From Artemia franciscana (lineage: Eukaryota > Arthropoda > Branchiopoda > Anostraca > Artemiidae), in assembly GCF_032884065.1 (NCBI RefSeq), contig NC_088872.1:33142917-33206916 (forward strand): a stretch of DNA of 64,000 nucleotides, written 5' to 3'. Shown here in pieces: positions 25,081 through 38,025 of this stretch. The notes under the pieces were generated by a model. It did no database searches. It had not been told where the DNA came from and saw only the letters and a program-made list of their open reading frames with translations. A program made the translations under genes and the position numbers. Numbering within the stretch: the first letter of the stretch is position 1; each line of letters starts with the position of its first letter.

Positions 25081-25621
25081 CTGCTACTGACTGATAAATA
25101 GTAAAGAAGCTGTAGAATATTTTCTCTTGCAGTATTATTCTGATTCCTGTGATCTAAACATGCCTTTTCTAGATATACATATATCTGAAGATATTAATGT
25201 GAAAAATTGCCAGTTATTTTATATTGCAAGGGAATCATATAGAATTGGCAGTATGACTGTTCTTACTAGGAATAATTATCATGTTTGAGGGTTGATACAG
25301 TGGAAATGAATAATGAAAAAGTACTTAAATCACATTTTCTAGAATTATGTTGAAATTCATGTGCTCAAAAATGTAATTTCCCTGGTACAGAAAAATTGAT
25401 TGCAATTAGTTATAGACCATGGTCAACGAATCTGGCTCATTTTTGTATGGTATGAGAAGAATTTTTGGAAAAATGTTGAAAAAATGTTAAACTTGAATGT
25501 GCCTTTTTTGTGGGGGGGGGGCTTTATTATAGACCTTATTAAATGCATTTCTTGTGACCAAGACCTTCCTGGTAGAAATGCATCAGATTTTTTAGAGTGT
25601 CCTTTTGGTGGGATAAATGCT
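25081..25621. repeat. 541-bp duplicated segment, copy 1
   Basis: This is repeated as 27442-27983 in direct orientation with only a poly-G length change and about one substitution noticed. A further ~100-bp part of it (poly-G, CTTATTAAATGC, GTGACCAA..CCTTCCTGG, AGAGTGTCCTTTTGG) is tandemly repeated, more diverged, at about 25665-25770. Confidence 0.9.
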
Positions 25622-25879
25622 ACATGTTTTGCTCATACGATTATTACAGTACAGTATATTTGCCTTGGGGGGGGGGCTGTAATTTAAACCTTATTAAATG
25701 CCTCTCTTGTGACCAAAACCTTCCTGGGAGAAATACAACAGATTTTTTAGAGTGTCCTTTTGGTAGGATTACAGTACGTCATTATCTATTTTGATATTTT
25801 TTCATTGCTTAAAGTTCCAAGGATGTCAAAATTTTGCCATTTTTTGCTCCCTTGGTCCATTTTAGGTCTATTGCACCTG

Positions 25880-26036
<157 letters not shown>

Positions 26037-26114
26037 TTGAAGCATGTTGTCCGACAGGTTCTTTAGCTAGTTAGCCTATATACGTTCAAATCAGTAACTG
26101 ATGAAACGTAAAAA

Positions 26115-28560
26115 TGGAAAGTGCTGCTCCCCTATACTGTTGTTTGACCCCTCCCCTGCTGAAATATAGTTTAATCAAAAATCTTTTCAAAACTAAGAAA
26201 AGCCTGCATAATTCAAGTATCCACTGAAAGGGGTCAGTTTTCTTTAGTATGTATTTGCCTTTGTGATTCTATAAAAAAAACAAAAAAACATTTCAACTGA
26301 AAATAAGGAGTAACATTAAACTATGAAACGAACAGATGTTATTACGTGTATGAGGGGGTTATCCCCTCTTCAAACACGTTCCTTTTCACGCTGAAGTGTT
26401 TTAGCACTTTTAAAAAAGCTTGTAATTGTTCTAATTAAACGACCCTTATGTTTCAGGAGTCGTTCTTAAAGAACTGGGACAAAATTCAAACTCTAGCGTA
26501 AAGAACAAGGTGATGGAGTGGGGGAAACCCCCTCATATATGTAATAATTTCTGTTCGTTTTAATTTTTGATGTTGCTCCATACTTTCAGTTGAAAAAACT
26601 TTTTTTTATAATTTATTTTCTGATCGTTTTTAAATAATGGCAGAAAATCCGGATCCACCTCCACTGAAAAATTTCCCCTCTACGGAAAGATCCTCTAGAC
26701 AATTTAATCCGGGTGGATTCACCCCTGTCAATTACACTTTAATATCTCCATGCGTAAAATTGAGACGGCAAAGAGAAAGTCCCAAATTCCCCCCAGTGGA
26801 AAATTTTCCCTAACATTTCACTCCCCAGGAACTTCCTTCCCCATGGAAAAATCTCCACGTGGAAAATCCCCGAGCACAAAATTCCCCCCTCTCATTCGAA
26901 AAATGTATGTATACTTCCCAATAACAAATACTATGCGTAAACAATGGGCAAATTAGACCTTTTCCCAGGGGCTGTGGGGGGGGCATGTTGTCTCTAAAGG
27001 TATAGTTATTGGGTCTTTCAACTATGTTGAACAAAATGGCTCAACATTTTTATCGGACGGTCTTTGGGGAAAGGGGGCACGTTAGGGGGGCTATTTGCAC
27101 TCCAATCTTTTTGGTCACTCAAAAAGAGCATTTTCAATTTCCATTTGAATCAGTGGCATAATTTCGTGAAACCCCTGGCGGGGGGGGGGCAAAGTTGGAG
27201 CCTTAAGTACTATAAAGGTAAATATGTAGTAAAAACAATGATCTTTTTTCTGTTGATGCTTGAATTATGCAGGTTTAGTTTTGACAAGATTTTGGAAGAA
27301 ACTAAATTTCAGCTGGGGTTGGGGGGGCAAACTGAGGTCTGGGAGGGGCGCCCCATAGAAAATTACGCCCCTGAGTCGAATAATCCCTCTCCCGATGTTC
27401 TACCACATTGATTCTATACGATAGAATCAATGTGGTCTATACTGCTACTGACTGATAAATAGTAAAGAAGCTGTAGAATATTTTCTCTTGCAGTATTATT
27501 CTGATTCCTGTGATCTAAACATGCCTTTTCTAGATATACATATATCTGAAGATATTAATGTGAAAAATTGCCAGTTATTTTATATTGCAAGGGAATCATA
27601 TAGAATTGGCAGTATGACTGTTCTTACTAGGAATAATTATCATGTTTGAGGGTTGATACAGTGGAAATGAATAATGAAAAAGTACTTAAATCACATTTTC
27701 TAGAATTATGTTGAAATTCATGTGCTCAAAAATGTAATTTCCCTGGTACAGAAAAATTGATTGCAATTAGTTATAGACCATGGTCAACGAATCTGGCTCA
27801 TTTTTGTATGGTATGAGAAGAATTTTTGGAAAAATGTTGAAAAAATGTTAAACTTGAATGTGCCTTTTTTGTGGGGGGGGGGGCTTTATTATAGACCTTA
27901 TTAAATGCATTTCTTGTGACCAAGACCTTCCTGGTAGAAATACATCAGATTTTTTAGAGTGTCCTTTTGGTGGGATAAATGCTTAATGGTTGCCCCTCCC
28001 GCCCCATAGAAAATTACGCCCCTGAGTCGAATAATCCCTCTCCCGATGTTCCACATTGATTCTATACACATTTATCCACATTGATTCTATACGATCGCCC
28101 CTGAAATAAAAATGTTTAATACGCATCCGTGAGCTTTTCTTCTGGTAATTATACAAAATTCCACATTTATGCTGATAGGAGATGGAAAACCCAACATTAG
28201 TGTTGTCCGATACGCTGAATCTGATGGTGTAATTTTCGTTTGGATTTTTTACTTTTAGGGGGTTTTCCCCATTTTTCGAAAATCAGGCAAATTTTATCAG
28301 GCTTGTAGCCTTTGCTGGGTAACATGAAACAATGAATCTTATACGTTTGGAATTGGCATAATAAGCCAATTCTTTTTATATATCTATTGATATCAAATTC
28401 CGTTTTAAAGTTTCGGTTACTATTGAGCCTTATTTTGGTATGGCTCATTTTTCAATTTTCATAGTCATTTTTACTTGATTGGGGAAAATTGGTTCCAAAA
28501 TTGTCCCCTCCTTCAGGAATTTGATGAAATTATGGCATTTGTGATCTTTTTTTTTCACAG
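26115..28560. mobile_element. Repeat split by a nested foldback element
   Basis: The outer repeat reads from about 26115 to 26270 (AAGCCTGCATAATTCAAGTATCC, GGTCAGTTTT) and resumes at about 28436 (TATGGCTCATTTTTCAATTT, GGGAAAATTGG). An unbroken copy of the same order lies at 30940-31140. Between them lies a minus-oriented hairpin/foldback element: foldback arms at 26290-26600, then its interior to about 27060, with the left part at about 28090-28435 (GGTTACTATTGAGCC). That element is itself split by the rearranged block 27100-28090. Confidence 0.65.
27442..27983. repeat. 541-bp duplicated segment, copy 2
   Basis: Direct copy of 25081-25621. On its left, a hairpin with 16-bp arms (ACCACATTGATTCTAT..ATAGAATCAATGTGGT, 3-base loop) lies at about 27403-27437. 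On its right a second copy of about 40 bp from 27357-27397 (GCCCCTGAGTCGAATAATCC) appears at 28018, followed by two more copies of CCACATTGATTCTATAC. Confidence 0.9.
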
Positions 28561-29245
28561 AAGATAAATGAGAACAAAGTATATTATTTGTGTGTGCAGC
28601 AGGGGAAACTGGCCTTCCTAGCCCACAAAGCATATAACTTCTCTAATAAAAACGGGAAAGTGACTTCGAGGGGGTTCAGGAACGTATATATAAATTTGTT
28701 ATTTTTTGGCCGGAGGGGGTAATTTAAAAAAAAATAGCGCAGATATAAGTGAATTATACCGATACCTCGTAGTAATATCGATACGTCTTTGCGCATGAAC
28801 CCAAAGGCCTTTCATTGTGCACGTGACGTACTGGAATTTACGGAGGTTTTCACTCAGTCTTAATTCTTGCAATCCCCCCTCCCGAGGACTCCTGACCGAT
28901 GCCAATTATCCTTGGCAACATAGAAAACAAAACAACAAAGACATCGTATCCTGTGAATTTATCTTCCTTCGATAACTGTTTGAATCGTACCTTTTTTTTG
29001 CAACGTATGTAGTTTCCTCGATAATTGCGATGAAAAAATTAAAAGAAAAGTTTTGTTTCGCCACTGAATCTCGAAAAGTCCTTCAGGTAAATAGTTATGA
29101 ATACTACTCAGGTAACAAATGACGTAAGCATTGAGAATGCGCAGAGAGCTCCTATTTGTTTCATTAAGCTGGTATATACTTGACAACATGGCGCTTGGAT
29201 TTTAAATTTTTGTTTTGATATAAGGTGGTTAAAGTGATAATAAAA
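28561..29245. other. Upstream region of claudin 5' half B
   Basis: No gene. The 5' leader of the claudin starting at 29246 probably lies in the last few hundred bases, where GC is a little higher. A very short upstream frame (ATGGCGCTTGGATTTTAA at 29188-29205) precedes the start codon. Confidence 0.4.
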
Positions 29246-32200
29246 ATGGCTGGGAAGCATCGTTTAAGGAGAACTGCAACAGGGACAGTTGGAATTATTA
29301 CAATGGCTCTTACTGTTATACTTGTTTCTGTGGCCTTTTCTACAAACTATTGGCTTGAAAATTGGGGAGATAAATATTATGGTGATAAGTTTGAGAAATT
29401 GGGTCTTTGGGTCCATTGCTTCCGTTCATTACCAGACCCTAAAGATCCTTCATACTCAAGATTTTTCAATGGTTGTCGATGGGTGTTTACGCCATTTACT
29501 ACTGGATATGCTGAAATAAGGGATTACTTAATGCCACGTATGTATTAGCCTATAGGCCTATTCAAGTCTGCATATTTACGGAACTAGTAGCCTATGGGAT
29601 AAAATTCTAGGTTATGTGCTTCTTGCTATCTTGAAAATTCTAGTTAAATGACTTCTTGCTATCTCAGAAAGGGGTTACTATAATTTTACTCTAGTATGTC
29701 GAAGAAGTGGCATTACAGCCTCTTAAGGGGGCAAATTTCGTACATTTCTGCTTCTTAAGTTTCCAGTCGCATGGTTTTACAATCAATTTAAGAGCTTACC
29801 TCAAATAAATTACAACACGAATGATTTTAATACCGTTTCTTAGAAAAAAAACTATCTTGAAAAATCAAGGTCTCTAGTTCATTTGTACACCATTAAAGTT
29901 CCCCATTCAGTGTCTTTTTTTCCAATATTATATAGTCAGTGCTGTCACAGTTGAGTTCCGCCTCACCCCCCCCCCCCTTAATGAGGCTGGATATAGCTTA
30001 GCCTCTGTAGCCTACGAAAGTTTTTTTTTTTAAATTGGCTTTATTTCGGACCAACTCTTAATGAGGAATAAAAAAAAAATTCAAACTGGCAAATCAACAA
30101 ACTTGCATTATCCAGCTCCATTAGGGGAGAGGGAAGTACGATGCAGTTAAACTGGAAGCAACTCAAGTCAATGAATAGATACGTTCCCGACGTAATAAAA
30201 AAAAAAATGTTATTGCAGGCTAATATTTAGTTAAGAAGGGGGACGAACTACACTCATCCTAACTTTTTCCAGAAGCATATTTACCTATAAGATGGCTGAT
30301 ACAAGTAATTAAAGACGATTTTACTTTCCATTTTCAAAGAAAAAGTGAGTCGCTATTTTCTATAATAAAGAGTTAAATGAACCAGTGTTTTGACTAGATA
30401 GCCTATATAATCATCATACCACAAATCTATAAGGGAAACTCGTTGTCAGAACAATGAGTTCCACTACGGCTACAGAAAAGAAAAACAAACTGGCAGATAA
30501 GGTACTCTTTCAGCACGTTATTCAAAGTCATTTCAGTGTTTTAAATGCAAACTAAACATTATTAATAGAATCAAAAGTTCATTGTTTTTTGCCAATATTT
30601 TCAACTTTATTGCAAGAGAGGCTTCTCAGCATGTTATTTCACTCATAAAACATCCACAGTCCAGCGTTTGGCACATCAGTCATACTTTCACTTTGATAGG
30701 TATGCCATTCAGTGATAAACGAAAACAGTTTCTGTCGTACCATTCTTATGTATCTTTCATATCCCCTCAAGTAGGCTACTAGATTTTAGATTTCAAAAAG
30801 ACTAAGCGAAAAAACGGAACTAGATCATATATCATAAATCTTGTGCTACAGAACTCTCAGGGGGCGAAATTTGCTATGGGGCAGAGGGCAATTGCCCCTA
30901 ACAGACCTCAGTTTGCCCATCCCCCACCCAGCTGAAATTTGGTTTCTTCCAAAATGTCAAAACTAAGATAAACCTGCATAATTCAAGCATCCGCAGACAC
31001 AGGTCAGTTTTTTTTTTAGTCTATCTTTACCTTTATGCTACCATATGGCTCATTTTTCAGTTTTTGCTGTCATATTCACTTGATTTGGGAAAATTGGCTC
31101 CAACTTCTACCCCCCCCCCTCATTGGATTTGATGGGATTAGCCACTGATTCCTCTGCTCCATAAATCATGCGACCAAAAAATAGGCATTCTGGACATTTG
31201 TCTTTCCATTTGATGCCTTGTAAATGCTCACAAGTACATCTGCTCCCTGGTGTATTTTATCAACAAGAAAAAAGGTCCGTTTGTTGTAGCCATTTAAACG
31301 TTGAAAGGGACTGTGAGCCTAAGCTTGTGGAAGAGATGGTGACGAGGTGCCACCATACTTATGCCAATGCGGCAAGGGCTTAACTCAATCTGAGCAGATA
31401 TAGGGGGGCCTATAGCCGCTTTGGTTCTCGTTGCCAAAATAGGAACTGTGCCTAGGGGAGCCTGTGTCTGTTTTGTCGTTCAGTCTCACTTATCGTAGGT
31501 TAAGCATCAGTTAAGTGCTCATCTCTCATACAAGGATTGTTGCAAGGTAGGATACCTTTGCTCGAAAACAAATGATTCAAGGGCTAGAATCAGGCAGAAT
31601 TTATCATAAATTTGTTGCACCTTGCTTTTAATCCTGTTTTGTCACTAGGGGAAGTATTCTTATCTATTAATATTATATCTATTAATCTTAGGGGAAGATT
31701 CTTAGTCGTAAGAAGAAAGGCATTCTGAAATCTTAGAAGATCTATGGAATCTATATAATAAAAGTGTCTTTATAATTTATTAGCCTATGTTTCTGCTATT
31801 GTTCTGTGAGTCGCATCCCAAATTGGTAATGAATGAAGTGAATACTTTTTTTATACTTGCTTATTTTTTAATCCAATGTGTATTTTTTTTTCTTTTAGCG
31901 TTTTTCATTGCCGTTCAGACATTTTTTACATTTTGTTTCATATGTATGCTGATAGCCCTGGGAGGCACTGCGGCCTATGTCTTATGCTTTACGTATGACT
32001 ATCAAGTTTTTATCCTCCAAGCACTTGGATGGGTTACTCTAACCGGAGGTAAGATCATACATTCACTCTATGAATGATAAAATAAGAAAAAAAAATTAAT
32101 GATAAAATATGAATGATAAAATAAGATAAATGGGCCCTAAAAATTAGTGAAAGTAAACATACAGCAATGATGACAGATATTTTTGACCAGATATCAATAT

Positions 32201-35200
32201 GTTCATTTTCAACACAACAACAGAGGAATATTACACATATTAACGAATCAAGATACATAGCTCCTAGTTTTTATTTGGCATTATCGTGAATGGCTCTTTT
32301 TTTAGATTAACCATTTTCTTCTTTGAGATTGAGTATTTTTACTTTTTTGTTATTTAAAATAAAAGCTTGGTTTACTAATTATGTTATAAAAGAAGAAATT
32401 ACATGATTTTCTGGAATTGTCTTGATACATTTTTGCCCAGTTGGAAATAATATTTTTTTCGATGTGAGTAGCGCATGCACGTTTAAACAGCCTAAAACCA
32501 GCCAGTTTCCTGAACCAGTTGAGGAAACATGTAGGCTATGGGTATAATTTGAAGCAATACTCTTGACACGAATTTTACGGTAACATAAAGAGCAATATTA
32601 ACTGCAAGTCGCCTTGTATCCCTGCTATGGAATATTCATTAGGTCCAATCTTCTGACACGTCCTCAAGCTGAAAATTTAGGATAGATACCTCTAAAAGTT
32701 GTGATGTTTGACATGACTCCCTAGATTTGTGTCTACCGTTTTTTTCTTTTCTTTGTACCCCCACAATTCCCTAGCTTGTGAACACAAATTTCTGTGCAGA
32801 TACATGCGAGCCTTATAGGACCGAATGTTTGTAAAAACGAATACTGTATTGGAATTAGAGCAAGTTGAGTCAACTTCTATTTAAGTCTTATAGTTGAAAT
32901 CAACTTCGCGGATCTGTTGAAAAAATACCAAATTCATCAATGAAGTGATAAAAAACTTGAGAGCCAATTAGGTCTAATTAGCAATCAAACAGTTCGTGGT
33001 AACGAACTGTAGTAAGGAGCGACCCGGCTCAATAGTAAACGAAACTCTAAAAAACGGAATTTTGGTGCTAAAAGATACATCAAAAGAGTCGAATTTTTAC
33101 GCTGATTCTAAATATATAAGTTTCAATTAATTTAGTCTTTGTCATCAAAAGTTACGAGCCTGAGAAAATTTGCCTTATTTTGGAAAATAGGGGGAAACAT
33201 CCTCTAAAAGTCATAGAATCTTAACGAAAATCACACCATCGTATTCGGCGTATCAGAGAACCCTATAGCAAAAATTTCAAGCTCCTATCTAAAAAAATGT
33301 GGAATTTCGTATTTTTTGCCAGAAGACAAATCACGGGTGCGTGTTTATTTGTTTGTTTGTTTTTTTTTTTCTAGGGGTCATCGTATCGACCAAGTGGTCC
33401 TAGAGTGTCGCAAGAGGGCTCATTTTTACGGAAATGAAAAGTTCTAGTGCCCTTTTTAAGTGATCAAAAAAATTGGAGGGCACCTAGGCCCCCCCACGCT
33501 CATTTTTTTCCAAAAGTCAACGGATTAAAATTTTGAGATAGCCATTTTGTTTCACATAGTCGAAAACCATAATAACTATGTCTTTGGGAATGACTTACTC
33601 CCCCCACAATCCCTGGGGAGGGGCTGCAAGCTACAAACTTTGACCAGTGTTTACATATAGTAATGGTTATTGGGAAGTGTAAAGACGTTTTCAGGGGGAT
33701 TTTTTTGGTTTGGGGGGTGGGGTTGATGGGAGGGGGCTATGTGGGAGGATCTTTCCTTAGAGGAATATGTCATGGGGGAAGAAAAATTCAATGAGAAGGG
33801 TGCAGGATTTTCTAGCATTACTATAAAAAAACAATGAAAAAATAAACATGAAAACGTTTTTTTCAATTGAAAGTAAGGAATAGCATTGAAATTTAAAACG
33901 AACAGAGATTATTACGCATATGAGGGGTTCTAAAAATACTTTAGCATAAAGAGCGAGGTATTTAGGAGGAGATAAATACCTCGCTCTTTATGCTAAAGTA
34001 TTTTTAGTAATTTCAACTATTTATTCTATGGCCTTTTTGATTCAGGGGTCATTCTTAAAGAATCGGGACAAAACTTACGATTTAGTGTAAAGAGCGAGGT
34101 ATTAACGAGGGTACAAACCCCCTCGTACACATAATAAAAATATAAGAATATAAAAGTTTGTTACTTAAGTTAATTCTTAAGTTACGCATATTTTTTACTA
34201 ATAAAAACGTTCGTTAAAAATTAAAAGTTCTAGTAGCCTTTTTAAGTAACCGAAATATTGGAGGGCAGCTAGGCCTCCTTCCCCACCCCTTATTTCTCAA
34301 AATCGTCTGATCAAAACTAAGAGAAAGCCATTTAGCCAAAAAAAAATTAATATACAAATATCATTTCAATAATGTATGTGCGGAGAGCCAAAATCAAACA
34401 TGCATTAATTCAAAAACGTTCAGAAATTAAATAAAAAAAACTAGTTTTTTTAACTGAAAGTAAGGAGCGACATTAAAACTTAAAACGAACAGAAATTACT
34501 CCGTATATGAAATGGCTTGTCCCCTCCGCAATCCCTCGCTCTTTACGCTAAAGTTTGACTCTTTGCCACAATTCCACTTTTTAAAACAATTAAAAGCTTT
34601 AGCGTAAAGAGCGAGGCGTTGAGGAGGGGACAACCCATTTCATATACGGATTAATTTCTGTTCTTTTTAAGTTTTAATGTCGCTCCTTACTTTCAGTTAA
34701 AAAAACTAGTTTTTTTTATTTAATACTAATAAGAGTAAAGCCAAAACAGATAGTCTCTGTGAGAGGCTTTTTCCACAATTTTATAAAATAATGTAATTTC
34801 ACTTGCTGATAGATAGAGTAAGGGAAATTCAAATAGTCTCTCAGTTATGAGCCTTTTGAAGGCAAATGTAGACCCAAATAAAAAGTGTTTAAAGATTTAT
34901 GACTCCCCATGTCCACAGGACTTGCAGGCAATTGGGCAACTGAGATTGTTCATATTATATGAGCTGTGCCTGCTGGAAATGCCCACAGGAATTGCAATGA
35001 GAAGGTATCTCGTATATTTGTCTGATGGTAAGTTCAAGTTCTTCAGCGAAAATATGGCTCAGCCTATAAAGCAGTAAGAACGAATGGTGTGAACTTTACA
35101 TTATAATGACAAAATGTTTGAAGGGGATGCATTATAGCTGCCAGTGGGTTTGGGACTGGTGAATTGAATTCTGGCACACTCAATAGGTTTATAATAGTTC

Positions 35201-38025
35201 CCATCCTATTTGTTTTTGCTTTCAGAATTTAAAATACTTTTTAAGAAAGAAATAGATAGTCTAAATACATTAAAAAAATAGGAGCAAGAATGGTCAGGTA
35301 GACTTTTTTCAATTAAAATGAAAGAAAAAGTAAAGAGTATTTTTCCATGCAAAGTATCTTTTTTTGAAGACCAAGATACTGTTTTACTAGCGCATCTGAA
35401 CCACCTACAAGCCTGGTAAAATATGTGTAAGCCATATGCTAAATTTAATATGAATCGTTGTTATTTTGTTTTTATGGCACTTGGTATTAACCAAGTGACA
35501 TATAGCAGTCGCCAATTCTGTCGGTCTGTCGGTCTGTCTGTCGGTCTGTCTGTCGGTCTGTCTGTCGGTCTGTCTGTCGGTCCCGGTTTTGCTACTTTAG
35601 GCACTTCCAGGTAAGCTAGGACGATGAAATTTGGCAAGCGTATCAGGGACCGGACCAGATTAAATTAGAAATAGTCGTTTTCCCGATTTGACCATCTGGG
35701 GGGGAGTGGGGGCCCGGTTAATTCGCAAAAAATAGAAAAAATGAAGTATTTTTAACTTATCAGCGGGTATTTGGATCTTAATGAAATTTGATGTTTGGAA
35801 TGATATTGTGTCTTAGAGCTCTTATTTTTAATCCCGACCGGATCTGATGACATTGGGGGGAGTTGGAGGGGGAAAACCTAAAGTCCCGGTTTTGCTACTT
35901 TAGGCACTTCCAGGTAAGCTAGGACGATGAAATTTGGCAAGCGTATCAGGGACCGGACCAGATTAAATTAGAAATAGTCGTTTTCCCGATTTGACCATCT
36001 GGGGGGGGGGAGAAGGGGCCGGTTAATTCGGAAAAATAGAAAAAATGAAGTATTTTTAACTTATGAGCGGGTGATTGGATCTTAATGAAATTTGATGTTT
36101 GGAATGATATTGTGTCTCAGAGCTCTTATTTTAAATCCCGACTGGGTCTGATGACATTGGGGGGAGTTGGAGGGGGGAAACCTAAAATCTTGGAAAACAC
36201 TTAGAGTAGAGGGATCGGGATGAAACTTGATGGGAAAAATAAGCGCAAGTCCCAGATACATGATTGACATAATCGGAACTTATTTGCTCTCTTTGGGGTA
36301 GTTGGGAGGGGGGGAGTAAGTCTTAAAAATTAGAAAAATGAGGTATTTTCAACTTACGAACGGGTGATCGGATCTCAATGAAATTTGATGTTTAGAAGGA
36401 TATCGTGTCTTAGAGCTCTTATTTTAAATCCCGACCGGATCTGGTGATGGGGGCGGGGAGTTGGGAGGGGGAAACCTAAAACTTGGAAAACACTTAGAGT
36501 GGAGGGATCGGGATGAAACATGGTGGGAAAAATAAACACAAGTCCTAGATAGATGATTGACATAAACGGAACGGATCCGCTCTCTTTTGGGTAGTTGGGG
36601 GGGGGGGTTAATTCTGAAAAATTAGAAAAAATGAGGTATTTTTAACTTACGAATGGGTGATTGGATCTCCATGAAATTTGATTTTTAGAAGGATATCGTG
36701 GCTCAAAGCTCTTATTTTAAATCCTGACCGGATCTGGTGACATTGGGGGAAGTTTGGGGTGGGGAGACCTAAAATGATGGGAAACCCTTAGATTGGAAGG
36801 ATTGGGATGAAACTTGGTTGGAAAAATAAGCAAAAGTCTTGCATACGTAATTTACATAATTGGAACGGATCCGCTCAATTGCGGGGGGGGGGGGGTAATT
36901 CTGAAAAATAAGAAAAATAACGTATTTTTAACTTACGAAGGAGTGATCGGATCTTCATGAAACTTCATATTTAGAAGGACCTCGTAACTCTGATATCTTA
37001 TTTTAAATCTCAACCGGATCAAACGTAATTGGGGGGGGGACAGTTGGGGGGACCGGAAATCTTAGAAAATACTTAAAGCGGTGAGATCAGGATGAAACTG
37101 GATGGGAAGAATAGAAACCTGTCTAAGATACGTGACTGACATAACTGGACCGGATCTGCTCTCTTTGGTGGAATTGGGAGGGGGGAGGTAATTTTGAAAA
37201 TTGAGGTATTTGTAACTTACGAAAGGGTGACCAGATCTTAATGAAATTTGATATTTAGAAGGATCTTGTGCTATAAAGTTTAACTTTAGGTTCTGACCTT
37301 CTCACAAGTGCCAAATGAGCTCTTGGCTCTTCCGACCTCGTCCAAATGAGCTCTTGGCTCTTCCGACCTCGTACCATATGAGCTCTCGGCTCTTCCGACC
37401 TCGTCACAAGTGCCATATGAGCTCTTAGCTCTTGTTATTTTTTACAACTCCACTGACCTGCTTTCAAGCTCATAATATATTGCGAAGAATAGAACAACTG
37501 AAGAAAAAACACCTCTTTCCTAAAAGCAGCCATTTTTTATATCCAAGATTTGAACATTTATTATAACCACTCGATCAATAGGAAAGGTCGAGGAGAGAAA
37601 AAATCAAACAAATTAACACACCCCAAAAATAAAATGGTAAAAAGGGGAAAAAATCAGTGAATTATAAGATGCCATGTTTTCTCTTTCTTTCTTTTCATGT
37701 TCTCTTTACTTTGCTTTTGCATAGAACATTTCTTCTACATACGCATGTGTAACCGAGAAGCATACGACTCATTTTAATTGTTTCTGCAGGTGCTTGTGGC
37801 TTTATTGCTGTCGTAGTCTTCGGAGCATTAGGTGATTCCCGGGACTGGATGCCTAACTACGAGCACAATTTCTTGTCCTGGTCCTTTGCTTTGGCCGTCG
37901 TTGGAACATATGGCATGATCATGACCTCTGTTTTGTTCTTCGTTGAAGCCAAAATCCAGAGAAGAAAAATAGAAGCGACTGAATCCAATGCAACGTTTGC
38001 ATTGGATCATCCAGTGAAATCTTAG
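29246..38025 (+). CDS. Claudin-like four-helix membrane protein B (three exons)
   Basis: Exons 29246-29537, 31899-32048 and 37790-38025 have AG/GT borders and phase-1 joins (C|CG, G|GT). They encode 225 residues, usual for claudins. The start ATG has a good context (AAAAATGG). Helix 1 is at about 14-32. Loop 1 carries Trp36/Trp40, GLW at 53-55, Cys58 and Cys77 with a long spacing of the kind seen in arthropod claudins. Helix 2 begins in exon two (FFIAVQTFFTFCFICML), helix 3 spans GWVTLTGGACGFIAVVVFG, loop 2 is short (DSRDWMPNYEHN) and helix 4 is FLSWSFALAVVGTYGMIM. The tail ends HPVKS, without a canonical YV-type PDZ ligand. Claudins of this kind build septate junctions in arthropod epithelia. 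Assignment to a named fly orthologue (Megatrachea/Pickel-like, Sinuous or Kune-kune) is not attempted. The last intron holds two transposons. Confidence 0.9.
29538..30849. other. Intron 1 of claudin B, first part
   Basis: No gene seen. It is rich in short TAGCCTA/TAGGCCTA words (for example 29550-29565, 29588, 30011 and 30402) and homopolymer runs. Confidence 0.45.
30850..31140. repeat. Interspersed repeat, unbroken copy
   Basis: It shares ordered blocks with 26115-26270 plus 28436-28560 (AAACCTGCATAATTCAAGCATCC, ATATGGCTCATTTTTCAG, GATTTGGGAAAATTGGCTCC). Its first part (TTGCCCCTAACAGACCTCAGTTTGCCC) resembles the reverse complement of about 27310-27360. It serves as an empty-site comparator for the nested insertion near 26270-28436. 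Confidence 0.6.
31141..31898. other. Intron 1 of claudin B, unassigned block
   Basis: The segment 31168-31500 has higher GC and a 71-codon frame ending at 31383, with a Cys/His-rich beginning (HLMPCKCSQVHLLPG). It may be part of an unrecognised transposable element. No splice sites support it as a host exon. Confidence 0.3.
32984..34723 (+). mobile_element. 1.75-kb hairpin/foldback element, copy 2
   Basis: Same orientation and near-identical to 10455-12206, with small indels. The left border is A|TCAAACAG with hairpin AGTTCGT-GGTA-ACGAACT. The inner hairpin is perfect here: 35-bp arms at 33930-33964 and 33973-34007 around an 8-base loop. The terminal foldback lies at about 34425-34723 and contains TCGCTCTTTACGCTAAAG and its complement. 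No protein is encoded. It lies in the last intron of claudin B. Confidence 0.85.
34724..35472. other. Last intron of claudin B, no exon supported
   Basis: A 76-codon frame (34847-35077) has no recognisable motif or paired splice sites. It could be an old LINE remnant. Confidence 0.35.
35473..37417. mobile_element. Non-autonomous inverted-repeat element with internal tandem array
   Basis: The left end TATGGCACTTG and right end CAAGTGCCATA are exact inverse complements 11 bp long. The left end continues into a hairpin, CACTTGGT-ATTA-ACCAAGTG (35478-35497). Next comes a (TCTG/TCGG)n run (35518-35582), then six head-to-tail units of about 284-304 bp, each with GGATCT(T/C)AATGAAATTTGAT and a poly-G stretch (marker positions 35773, 36077, 36370, 36663, 36949 and 37233). 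Last come about four short AAATGAGCTCTTGGCTCTTCCGACCTCGT repeats (37312-37437). No transposase. It sits in the last intron of claudin B. Confidence 0.75.
35518..35582. repeat. (TCTG/TCGG)n microsatellite
   Basis: Tandem GTCGGTCTGTCT blocks just inside the left end of the inverted-repeat element. Confidence 0.95.

Noticed and set aside
35518..35582. Short regular repeats that could suggest a CRISPR array
   Set aside because: Simple TCTG/TCGG microsatellite without spacers, in eukaryotic DNA.
36082..36563. Two similar 62-codon minus-strand frames resembling a repeated gene
   Set aside because: They are the same frame in two units of the ~290-bp tandem array.
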